From assembly GCA_022393335.1 (NCBI GenBank), contig JAJEKB010021601.1, positions 855,804-919,803 of the forward strand: DNA of 64,000 nucleotides. The letters run 5' to 3'. A program made the position numbers and the translations under genes. This DNA is from Macrotrachela quadricornifera (lineage: Eukaryota; Rotifera; Eurotatoria; Philodinida; Philodinidae). The notes under the pieces were generated by a model. The model was not told where the DNA came from. It worked only from the letters and a program-made list of their open reading frames with translations, and ran no database searches. Below, piece by piece: positions 22,569 to 33,533 of this stretch. Every line of letters begins with the position of its first letter. The first letter of the stretch is position 1.

Positions 22569-23942
22569 ATGCGAACAAATCTCATTAAAAATAAGCAAGA
22601 TATCCTGCTTCGAAGAAGAAATTGTACGATGCAGTGTTTATTATTCGGTTCTATCGTCATCGTTATTATACTTGGATTTAACATATCTTATAATAATCTA
22701 TGGTACAATCAGAAAATATTAATATATAAAGTATTTCGAAGTTATACTTGGAATGAAAACATGATATCACACAACATTGAAAAATATTATCAAAAACTTC
22801 TAATATGGGTGGCAGTTTATGATCCATCGGAAAAGAGAGATCAATACGTTTTACATCATCTTTCAATGGCTAAAAATATTTGCGATTTATCTACTTCTAA
22901 TAGTTCTGTACGCTTATTTATCGGTACTCGTTCACATACTTGGAATATCACCTCTTCTTTGAATGACTTTCGAAATAGAAATAGTCATAATATCATTCCT
23001 ATAATAAATACAAATTCTTCAGATGAATTCATAATAATTGAACATTTTAAGTGGTCATGTGTAGAATTTATAATTGGATATTACACAGCAGATTTACAAT
23101 TGGCTCTTCCTTTTCAACATCGAAAATATTTTCAACAACATATTAACGATTTTGATTGGTTTTGGTATACAGAAGATGATTTATTGTATGATAGTAGCAC
23201 ATATTGGAAACTAGTGAAAGATACATCATTCACATTCAATACACTTTCATCTGCACAAACAAACGATTTGCTTACACTCTATGCTGATAAAGCAAATAAA
23301 CCTAAATTATCTTCTCTTAAAAGATATTATTTTCTTCCGACACTATTACGTTTTGAGAAGCCCGAGAACGATTTGAATAACTCTACAATAGAGTCAATTT
23401 ATAATTTAGATCTTTGGCGATTATCAGATATGGGTCTTTGTTGTCAACCTCTTATCGATGCACTTATTTTTTTTAACGAACAATGGTGGTTACAATCACA
23501 TAATTCTCATTCAGCGTATTATCTTTTGCCTCGTGAACATTTACATCTAATTATAAAAGATGAAAATTGGCTTGGTACACATGAAGTAAGCAATCGAGAA
23601 TGGATAGCTAGTTTTTGGTTACTCAATTATGGATATATTAGAGTAGCTTCAATAACTAATTTTTATCAATATCTTGTACATCATGCTAGTAATAAATATT
23701 ATAATCATGAATACAATTTACCAAAAGCATCAATAATTACTCAAGGACTAAATTTTAAATATGAAAAAGGTTATTTCTTTCCAGCAGCGAATTTAAACAA
23801 TTCGCAACTCTTCAATTACACAATCAATCACACCAATGATATTGCATCATGTTTTCCATTGTCGTTCTCACTTATTCCAGACCGCTTACATGAAGCGATT
23901 CCTATTTGTGATAAACTTTTAAACATGAATAAAACCAATTAG
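22569..23942 (+). CDS. Type II membrane protein, glycosyltransferase-like (457 aa)
   Basis: Intronless. A short basic cytosolic tail (R-R-R-N at 15-18) precedes one hydrophobic anchor at about 21-40, followed by a large domain with many N-glycosylation sequons (for example N-I-T at 126, N-N-S-T, N-Y-T, N-H-T): the plan of a Golgi type II glycosyltransferase. The domain opens with a beta-strand phrase, L-L-I-W-V-A-V-Y-D at 77-85, has R-L-F-I-G-T at 115-120, and carries D-W-F-W-Y-T-E-D-D at 196-204; an acidic triplet after a hydrophobic strand is the usual metal/nucleotide-sugar site of GT-A folds. I do not recognise the family and no donor can be named. The first ATG is used because it gives the anchor its basic flank. 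The transferase call is inference from layout and the EDD motif. Confidence 0.6.
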   Translation: MRTNLIKNKQDILLRRRNCTMQCLLFGSIVIVIILGFNISYNNLWYNQKILIYKVFRSYTWNENMISHNIEKYYQKLLIWVAVYDPSEKRDQYVLHHLSMAKNICDLSTSNSSVRLFIGTRSHTWNITSSLNDFRNRNSHNIIPIINTNSSDEFIIIEHFKWSCVEFIIGYYTADLQLALPFQHRKYFQQHINDFDWFWYTEDDLLYDSSTYWKLVKDTSFTFNTLSSAQTNDLLTLYADKANKPKLSSLKRYYFLPTLLRFEKPENDLNNSTIESIYNLDLWRLSDMGLCCQPLIDALIFFNEQWWLQSHNSHSAYYLLPREHLHLIIKDENWLGTHEVSNREWIASFWLLNYGYIRVASITNFYQYLVHHASNKYYNHEYNLPKASIITQGLNFKYEKGYFFPAANLNNSQLFNYTINHTNDIASCFPLSFSLIPDRLHEAIPICDKLLNMNKTN

Positions 23943-25086
23943 TCAACAGAAAAATTAAATAGCTTAGAAAAGCTATGATGATCATCATTTGATTTTCATT
24001 ACAAACTGTCAGATAACAGTCACTTTAATGGCTTTTGATATTGTTTAATAATCCAACTATATAACTCAATTTACAGAGTACTCAGAATTATAGGACATTC
24101 CTATAGAAATAACAAAAAATTTTTGTGCCTTGCTTTTGACCTGGATATTTACATCTTCTTGTATATATATGAGCTATTTCGGATAAGCCAGGAATGACTT
24201 CTACAGAAGGTGCTTCATTGGTAGTTACCAACTTGGCTAGCTTTTATATATGTATTATAAGGACAAGCATTTGATAAATTTCTATACCAGTCGTTCAAAA
24301 AAGAAATATTGGGTTATCGAGATATAAAAATTTTTCTGAGAGCACTATTGCTGAAAAAGTGTATATTGTATTCATGCATCATATACTTGAATTCATTTAG
24401 AAATTATCAAAACAATTTCATTATATAAAATGCATGGAAAAAGTTTTTTGACTTTTTCAAAAGAGTTTTTTTTATGACAATCAGTAGAGAATTATCTTTT
24501 GATTTTTGTTGAATAGCAATAGATCTTATAGGAGGAAACTTTCTGACAGTTTCTAAAAGAATTCAAATATACAACGGATGAATACAACATGTCTTTTTTT
24601 CTAGTGGTAATACTCTTAGGAAAATTTGAATATCTGAAGAACAGAATAATATTTATTCGAACAGCTCATGTAAAAAATTATTTAACGCTTGCCTCTATAA
24701 TATATATGTAAAAACTAATCAAATAGGCAACTATCGATAAAGTAGCTTCTGTAGGAATCGTTTCGAATCAAAAGAAAAACGCAAAACAAGATTGTTTTTG
24801 TACTTGCTTTTGTCTATACATTAGCTCTCGATGTTACACTTAATGAACATTAGATTTTATGGAAAGAAACTAATCATAAATGTTATTCTGATGCTGAAGA
24901 ACATATTCGGTATTAAAGAATTATTTCAATCAACAGATTTCATTTATTAATTATTAAAAATGTTATTTTTTAGTCGAACTATATGGCAAAGTAATCTATA
25001 AAAAGTACAAGAACACAATCTTAAAACTGATCTTGGTAAAATTTTATAAATATTTGTAAAAATAGACTATTACTGAATTTGTCAAA
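23943..25086. other. Gene-free stretch
   Basis: AT-rich DNA between the glycosyltransferase-like gene and the cathepsin pseudogene. No coding frame, RNA gene or clear repeat seen. Confidence 0.45.
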
Positions 25087-25911
<825 letters not shown>

Positions 25912-26272
25912 CATCATAGCAATAAAAACGTAAAAGATTATGCAAATTAATATTTATTTGAAAGACTACCCGAACTTATTTTTTTTTGGGGGAAGATTTA
26001 TTAATTGTATTAAACGCCTTCAGTTGAGTCTCTTCCTCCCACCTTTATCCTTATCCGTACTTGAGAGACTGTGGGATTTATCTCAAAATGTACAGAAATT
26101 TTTTAACAAATCCAGATAAGTACGAAAAATATAAGTCCCCGTAGTTGCTAATTTATTTGTTTTTCAATAAGTATAGCAAATCAATCAAAAATATCTGATT
26201 AGTGTACACATACGAACTACACAAATCTGTTTGTTTATACTAACATTTAATTCTGTTATATATCTATAAGGT
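25912..26272. other. Gene-free stretch
   Basis: 3' flank of the protease pseudogene; poly-T runs, no gene or repeat recognised. Confidence 0.4.
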
Positions 26273-27020
26273 GTTTCAAAAATCGCTTCCTAAAAGTTTT
26301 TTTTGTACATCTTTACTATTTTATTTGACTTCATCGACTTATTTTTTTTTGAAATAATAGGTGGATTCATCAAGTTATTTTTCTATACGAACAGATTTCA
26401 TTAGTACTGTTTTAATATATTATTTTCCAGCCTTATATAAAAAAACTAGATTTTTCTATTTCAGAAAAATAACGAATACAGCAGGTTGAATAGCAGCGCT
26501 TGTTATTTTAATTTTTATCCAATTAATATATTGTATTAAAAAACCAAAATATATCACAAGATACTGTGTAAAAAGCTCTACAATTTACAGAGAACAGTTT
26601 ATTTTATATACAAAATAAGAAAAAAAAAAGAAATTTTCGTCAATGTAGACAGAAAATGAAAATTTTCTTGACGATGAAAATTAGTCAAAGAGAATTTTAG
26701 ATGCCAAAGATGTATGTGTAAAACAGAGTTATTCTTTGTAAATTGTAGAGATCTTCACACTGCATCTGATGGTACATATTATTGTTTTAGTACAATGTAC
26801 TAAATGAATGAAAATTGCAATACAATACTCGACTATTCAACCTGCGGTATATGTTATTTTTCAGAAATAGAAAATCTAATTTTTTGTATGTCACTGGAAG
26901 ATGCTATCTTAAAACAGTACTTATGAAATTTGTTTGTATAGAAAAGAACTTGATGCATTTAAGTATCATTTTAAAAAAATGAAGTTAAACGAAATTGTAA
27001 AAATATACGAAACTGGAGCT
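26273..27020. repeat. Inverted-repeat element
   Basis: The left arm (26273-about 26600) and right arm (about 26735-27020) are imperfect reverse complements: CAGAAAAATAACGAATACAGCAGGTTGAATAG-type text on the left matches the minus strand of CTATTCAACCTGCGGTATATG on the right, and the flanking 150-200 bp also align. The left end starts GGTGTTTCAAAAATCGCTTCC, similar to mariner-like termini (GGTGTTTC also begins the element at 53.7 kb); the right end is eroded. Confidence 0.6.
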
Positions 27021-27177
27021 TCGATGTCCATCTAAAGCTAAAACGGAAATTGTTTACATTTAAAAGAGGATAATCAATTAAATATTTTGAATGACTTCTT
27101 ATTTAAAAAATATATTATTAAAACTGTTTAGAAAGAACAGCCTGATTATAATAAAAATAAAAATAAAAATTTAATTA

Positions 27178-29697
27178 TTAATCATAATCAAAATCATCAT
27201 CATCGTTATCGTTATCATCATCATCATCAACATTATCATGTTGTCCATAATTAAAAGGTCTTTTATCAATATGTGTTTTATTCGATTGTTGTTTTCCAAA
27301 TAATTTCATCCATAAACTTTGTTGTTGTTGTTCATCTTGTTTAATTTGTTGATCATTATGAGTATTTTTATTTATATTCGAATATTGAACAAGTTCTCGA
27401 GCAATAGATTCAATAAATTTTGGTGCATAAATTTTATCAATCCATCGTTTTGGAATATTATTAATTCCATATAAACATCCAGCTAATTGTCCATAAACAG
27501 TTGCAACTCTTGATGCATCATCACCAAGTTGTACAATTTGAACAAGACCTTGTTCATATTGATCACTATCTTTCCAAAATGACCATAAAATAGCTTGAAG
27601 AGAAGCAAGAATATCTGTATGTGTTGATCGTATACCATCATTATAACCATAAAATTTTCTATATGAACCATTTGCTATTTTTTCAACTAAATAATGAAGT
27701 CTATTTGAACCAAACCATCCTTTTGAATAACATTTTCTAGCAAAATTTCCATCAAGTATAGAATTTTTTTTTGAACCTAATAGAATTGACATAAATATCG
27801 CACATAAATAACGACATGCATCAATACATCGATTATCATTATGTGTTTGTTGAGCAGAAAGTGCAGCATAAGATATAGCTACAGATGGTGATTGATTATG
27901 TGAATGAAAAAAAAGTGCAATTGGTGCAATACGACATAATGGACTATTATCAAGATATAAAAGTGAACCACAATTATAATTAAATTTTGCATGTTCAACT
28001 TGTTCAGCAGTTAAACATCGATCCATTTCATCTATATCACGATAATTTAATGAATGACTTAATTCAGATTGACGCATATTAAATCTTTCAAGAGATTCAC
28101 GCATTGAACGACTTATTCCTCTAAAGAAAAAGAAATTTTTTTTAAAATTAATATCAGACCTCGAAACGGGCCGATCCAGCCTGAAGTACCAAGTTTTTTT
28201 TTTGTATAAAATTATATTTGAAAAAGCCAATAGATGATAAATTCAAAAACATCTAATTCTTTACCATTTAAGCAGTACTCTGAAAACAAATTCTCATGCC
28301 TATTTAAACGATTGTACTCAATAACTGTCACACTACCGGATGTAGAGCGATAATTCAGCGCCACTGGCCTTCTGGTAAATGAAAGATGATCATCATTAAA
28401 TCCAGATACAGTTGAAGATATTCTTTGTGTTAGTTCTGTACAAAAAGCACTAACGAACAATCCTAATGTTTTCTCGATATAATGTTTATCTTTTACATAT
28501 GTTAAACATGAATTTTTGCTTATTGTAAGGTACTAGCAGTTCAAATTTCAAGGAAAATTTTTCTTGCGTGTTTTGTTTTACATCAATTGATAGAGTTTGA
28601 GCTGTTGATCACAAATATCTACTTTTTAGCCTCAGCAAATATTTTCTTCTGTTCGAAAATATGCAAAATTTTCTATTTATTTTTGACAATATTTTTTTCA
28701 GCTTCCTTTCTTTTCTTTCCTAAGTTGAAAAAAATCGATTATCCTGGAACCGAAATCATTTTAGGCGGTATTTAATGGTTTTCTAGTTAAAAAAGACTCT
28801 TAGTCACAAACTAAATCTTACATATTCAGAATCAGTACAAAAAATTGAATTATTAGGCAGGTATTGAACCCGAATATAGTACGGCATTTCGTATCGAATG
28901 GTCCGTGTTTAGATTCAAGAGCTATCCAACGACCTTAGATAGCGTCGAGTATCTAAATAATTCTCCAAACATTTCTTGTCAAATATAGTTAATTATGGAA
29001 ATAAAGTTTTTCTCTTGAATATCTCTAGTCTGTCGTTTTGATATGATGTGCTATTCTGATCCTTATTTGTGCTATCGTTTATATGTTCAAGTTATCAATG
29101 ATTTGAAGCGTTAGATTAACAAAGACATTGAAGCAATAGAAAAAAATCTTGCATAATGAATTAAGATTAATAATATAGCGCTGAATGAAAGATATGAATT
29201 ACAAAGTATATCAAAACGAATGAATACCCGAATAATTTAGTCTTAAATAATATTTCCAATTATTTTATAAACCATTTTCATTATGAACTCAAACATGATT
29301 AAATTAGCCAAAATATTTTTGGGATATATGATACTTACATAGCACGTCCATTTGCAGATAAATATCCATGTCTCCACCATCGTTTATATCTAGACAATTG
29401 ATCATAAGGTTCAAATTTTTGTCGTATAATAAGACTGGCAGAAAGTGCTAAGAATATTGATGTTGAATCCGTCCAACTCGCACCTGATGATGATGAACTT
29501 GATAATTCTCGAATTGGAAATTTACTCATTTTTTCGTATTTATCTGTTGGTTTAATTTGAGCACCAAAAGCATCAGCAATTGCTCCTCCTAATAAACATC
29601 CAATTGATCTTTGTTCTAATTTAGTTAAGATTTCATTATTAGAATTATCATTATTTGAAAATATTGTAGAAGATTCAAGCCAATGTGCATGTGACAT
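27178..29697 (-). CDS. ADP-ribosylglycohydrolase paralogue A, degenerate active site (433 aa)
   Basis: Complement join 29339-29697 and 27178-28120; the 1218-bp intron (GTAAGT..CTTTAG) joins in phase and restores the family phrase [11 protein letters not shown]. The fold is DraG/ARH-type, which removes ADP-ribose from proteins or small molecules using two Mg ions. Here every metal-binding motif is altered: A-D-A-F-G-A at 41-46 (family G-D-A-L-G-A), W-T-D-S-T-S at 75-80 (W-T-D-D-T-S), T-H-N-D at 212-215 (T-H-G-D), and G-D-D-A-S-R at 319-324 (G-D-D-T-D-T). The glutamate after the first motif is also gone (Q-I-K). Yet the frame is intact, so it is probably an expressed pseudoenzyme or binding protein. 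The C-terminus is a glutamine patch and an Asp/Asn-rich acidic tail. The intron is 15-20 times longer than its neighbours and holds inserted DNA. Confidence 0.8.
28156..28500 (-). other. Inserted, coding-like fragment inside the intron of paralogue A
   Basis: The oversized intron contains a 249-bp minus-strand open frame (28212-28460) with higher GC than the surroundings and coding-like composition ([11 protein letters not shown], then [10 protein letters not shown]). It borders a GC-richer scrap at 28156-28190. I recognise no family. It may be a captured gene fragment or transposon piece; an alternative exon of paralogue A is less likely because the main join is already in phase. Confidence 0.3.
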
Positions 29698-30838
29698 AAC
29701 TAAAACAATCTAATCCTTTTTTGTTTTTAAAATACAAATTTCTTTATTGTTCGTTTATATAGTTTTTAAAAGACATTACTCTTTTTTTTTTCTAAAGAAT
29801 AATGGAGAAAAAAGAATTTTATTTAAAAAAGAGAACGATGTATTAATTGTATTCATTATGTAACAGTGTTTTTCAGTAGACATTTATTTATTCCATTTAA
29901 AAAAGTATAGAAGGAGAAGAAGAAGAGAGAATTGTGTTCGTATTTGAAACGAATCAATTCTATCAGACATAAATGGCTCATCGTCAATTTTGTTTTTTTC
30001 TGTAGAATTATTCGATAATTATTTATTTTGAAGATGTCTGTAAATGAATAAAATTGGATAATATCTTTCCTTATAATAATAAAAATCTAAACATGATAAT
30101 GTAAAGGTGAATATTTCGAAATCGATCAACATGATACAAGATGTACTTGAGTATATGTATATAACAGAAATGAAGTCACATTGCTCGATGTTTAACATTG
30201 GACTATAGATAACGGACATATATCTCTGAAACAAATGAATTTCGTAATTGCTTTCTAACGACAAGAAAATCGTTATACAAAAAGTTTTGGGAAAAATGTA
30301 TTTTGATCACACTAATTAAGACTTTTGATGACCAAATTTTCGAAAACATTGTGATATTGCATCATCTCTTGTTTCTTTTATTCAGTATCAGTTACATATC
30401 ATTGTTATGGCATGCATATAAGATATGCCACAAAGTTAATTATAGTAAGGTTTTATCCACATATATTCGTTTTCTTTCTTTCCTTTTGTTCGTTCTTTAC
30501 ACGTATATGTTGTTAGGTATAACTGTATCTCTTCTCTTCTTTCGTTCTGTCAAATATTTTCCCTAGTGTTCTCTGGGTTTAATTCTATAATGGTTTCTTT
30601 ACGTTTATGTAGTAATCATGGATTTTTCAATTGTGATATCTTATATCATAGAATAATCCATATTTCATTTAACATCTAAACAGTATAAATATTGACTGTT
30701 TTCTATGTAAGGATATGTGTGTGTTTTTTTATTCCAAATGAATATATATACACATCAATGGAATTAAGGATCTAATAATCAGCATCCTTTCTCTCATAAT
30801 AAACTATACAAAACGCTTAGAGACATTTATTTAACAAG
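29698..30838. other. Intergenic; holds a fragment of a dispersed element
   Basis: Contains the 5' flank of paralogue A. About 30030-30170 resembles the arms of the inverted-repeat element at 53.7-54.9 kb (shared: CTTCCTTATAATAATAAA-type text, AAACATGATAATGT, TTTCGAAATCGATCA, ATGATACAAGATGT). The open frames 30019-30264 and 30303-30566 have no motif and I treat them as chance. Confidence 0.45.
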
Positions 30839-31069
30839 ATGTCTTCATCAGATTGGAGTCTGTCATATGTAGTTCATTCATTTGATGAAATGAAAACTGT
30901 TGCGAAAGCAAACGGTGTTTGTCAATGTCGAGTAAATAAACTGTTAAATTCCACGAAAACAATTGTATTCAATTTATACCAAATTAGCGATAAAATACGA
31001 GTTCAACCATTAGGTAAACGAAGAGGAAAAGGTGATCCCAAGAAAGTTAACACAGTTTATGGTAAATAA
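30839..31069 (+). CDS. Small basic protein of unknown function (76 aa)
   Basis: The frame starts ATG-TCT-TCA-TCA after a plausible leader and has coding-like codon use unlike the flanks. It contains C-Q-C at 28-30 and a basic C-terminus, G-K-R-R-G-K-G-D-P-K-K. The C-Q-C followed by Y-Q-I-S-D-K-I-R-V faintly recalls the start of a GAS2 cytoskeletal-linker domain, but the rest does not fit and I do not name it so. No hydrophobic segment or signal peptide. It lies between ADP-ribosylglycohydrolase paralogue A and the IAP gene, in the most gene-dense part of the window. It could be a real short gene or the last exon of a larger one. Confidence 0.4.
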   Translation: MSSSDWSLSYVVHSFDEMKTVAKANGVCQCRVNKLLNSTKTIVFNLYQISDKIRVQPLGKRRGKGDPKKVNTVYGK

Positions 31070-31997
31070 ATATTAGTAAAATTGTAAAGATATTTTTGTT
31101 TTCGCTATTATGTGAACCATTATTTTTTTTGCCAGATTTTTTGACAAATAAACAGTTAGATAAATATTGAAAATTCTCACCCATGCATGCATATAAATCA
31201 TTCACAATGATAAGAAGAAGAAGAGAAAAGCATGTTGGAATTTTATGTTCGTATATGATCTTGATACGTGACATAGCTAATACCTCTCAATATACAATGA
31301 CTAGTCTTGAAATGTATGGAACACATTGATGATACTAGAGACAAGTTACCTATTGATTCGAAATCTATTCCTAAATAGAATTTAATTTTCTTATTAATAA
31401 TAACAGATGACGAATAGAATTAGTCGATTATCTATTGAAATTTTTAATGATTAAATCAAGATATATTGAATCCCATAACTTTTACCCTAGCCGCCTATAT
31501 TATATAGTAATACACTTTATAGATTTCATCCTGATATTTATAATAACGTAATAACACTCAACTCGGAATTTCTTTTTTTATCTTCATGATAAATGTCATT
31601 TAACCAGACTAATAATAGAAAAAAAAAGTATGTCATTCATTCGATGTAGACAAGAGCAAATATGTTTTACGATTATATTGATAAATATAGGCTTAAGGAA
31701 ATAAAGTGATGTAATTCTTGAATAAAATCGTCATAATTATATGACAATATTCAATAGACAAAATATAAATACGTATATTATATGGATTAGACAAGCAATG
31801 TCGCGCTTGTATTTCATCAGAAAAAAACAAAATTGCGCAATTACTTTTAATATTTATACTATTTCAAACACTTGGTTTTTTCCAACTAATGCAATAATTT
31901 AATGCGATTTTTATTTCTTGGAAAAAACCGCAATAAATTTGAGGAAGTATATATATATATATCGATTTGATTATTTCGATAAATAATATAATATAAA
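31070..31997. other. Gene-free stretch upstream of the IAP gene
   Basis: AT-rich; a TATATATATATA tract at about 31949-31961 lies some 40 bases before the IAP ATG and could be part of its promoter. The minus frame 31047-31274 has no motif. Confidence 0.4.
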
Positions 31998-33261
31998 ATG
32001 GCAACTCTTACTGAAAATATTCGTCCTATTAATTCAATTGGACATTCATGTCGAGAACGATGTATATTATTAATAAATAAAATAGCTGAACAACGAAAAA
32101 ATCAATGTAAATATGAAGATTTAATAAAATTCAATAAAATAGAAAATAATATAAAACAAAATGAATTATATTTCGAAGAAGTTAATTCACTTAAATTAAT
32201 TCGTCTTCGTAGTTTTTCTCATTGGCCACATTTAAAACCAAGTGGAGATATCATGTCATCAAGTGGATGGTTTTCATGTAATGTATCTGATAGAGTTATT
32301 TGTATTTATTGTAATAATATTTGTCATCAATGGAATGAAGATGATGATCCATTTGAAATACATAAAAATTTACAACCAAAATGTCCTTTTATTTATTCAA
32401 AATTATTAAAAAATAATTCTCTACCAATTCTTAATGAAAATATTGAAAAATCTCCAATAGCATGTCATCCAAAAATGTCTCAATATTCTATTCGATGTGA
32501 AACATTTAATAATAATTGGATACAAATATCTCCAACAATAGATGATTTAGCACGAGCGGGATTTTTCTTTTCTGGTATAAATAATACTGTAACTTGTTTT
32601 TATTGTAATGGATCATTACAAAATTGGGGAATAGATGATAAACCAATAATTGAACATGTACGTTGGTTTCCTTATTGTCAATATGCAAAACTTTTATGTG
32701 GAGAAAATTTATATAAAAAAATTCAAATATCAAAAAAACAAAATCAAAAAAAAATAATATTTGATCAAACAAATTTAAATCGTCTTGTTGCTGCAAGACT
32801 TGATTTACCTATTGTTAAACGTCTTTTATCAATTTATAAATTATCTATTATACAACGATGTATTGAAGATCAATTAAGAATTAAACGTATTGATTTTTTT
32901 ATCTTATTTTAATTTAATTTAAGTTAAATTTAATTTAGAAAATGATTTTGTATCCGATGGAGATTTATTTATTGCTTGTCTTATTCTTCAAAAACAAATA
33001 AATATTATTCAAGGAAATAAAGATAAATTAATTATTCCATCAAATATATCGGAAATATCAAATGATAAATTAATTGAATCTAAAACATCATTATTATTAA
33101 AAAAAGAAGATAATTATTGTTTAATATGTCTTTGTGAAGATAAACAAATAGCCTGTATGCCATGTGGACATCTTTGTGCATGTGTTCCATGTGCTCATTC
33201 ACTTCATTCATGTCCGATTTGTCGACAACAAATACATTCATTTATAAGAATTTATTCTTAA
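31998..33261 (+). CDS. Inhibitor-of-apoptosis protein: two BIR domains, UBA-like segment, RING (403 aa)
   Basis: Join 31998-32886 and 32939-33261; the intron is only 52 bp. BIR1 lies at about 69-133, with zinc ligands C102, C105, H122 and C129 and the motifs R-L-R-S-F-S-H-W-P and S-S-G-W-F. BIR2 lies at about 167-232, with C200, C203, H220 and C227 and A-R-A-G-F-F-F-S-G. The stretch 258-320 is helical and resembles the UBA region of animal IAPs. A C-terminal RING at 357-391 (C-L-I-C, then M-P-C-G-H-L, then C-P-I-C-R) should give ubiquitin-ligase activity. IAPs bind caspases or signalling adaptors through BIR domains and ubiquitinate them; here the cytosol is expected. The downstream end lies tail to tail with ADP-ribosylglycohydrolase paralogue B, 272 bp away. 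Family call is firm; whether it binds caspases cannot be judged. Confidence 0.9.
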
Positions 33262-33533
33262 TTTACAATTTGTTAATTTTTCATCATATGTTTTTCATAT
33301 GCTTTATGTTTGTTCTATTCATATAGAAAGCTTAGATTTCTAAAAAAATATAATATCTTATTACGTTTAATTATATTTATTCCAAAAAAAAATTAGATAT
33401 TATAGGTATGAGAGTAATTATAGAGTATTCTTAATAATATACTGCTATGTATATCATGTATCCATGTAGTTCGTTTCAAACAATGAATATAAAAAGGAAA
33501 CGAGTAATTAGTTACATGAAAATACTACCAGTC

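Noticed and set aside
28830..28900. tRNA-like T-arm phrase on the minus strand (GGGTTCAATACC)
   Set aside because: No acceptor stem, anticodon arm or D-arm could be folded around it.
30839..31069. GAS2-domain identity for the 76-residue protein
   Set aside because: Only the C-Q-C and a short following phrase fit; the glycine-rich core of GAS2 is absent, so the protein is left unnamed.
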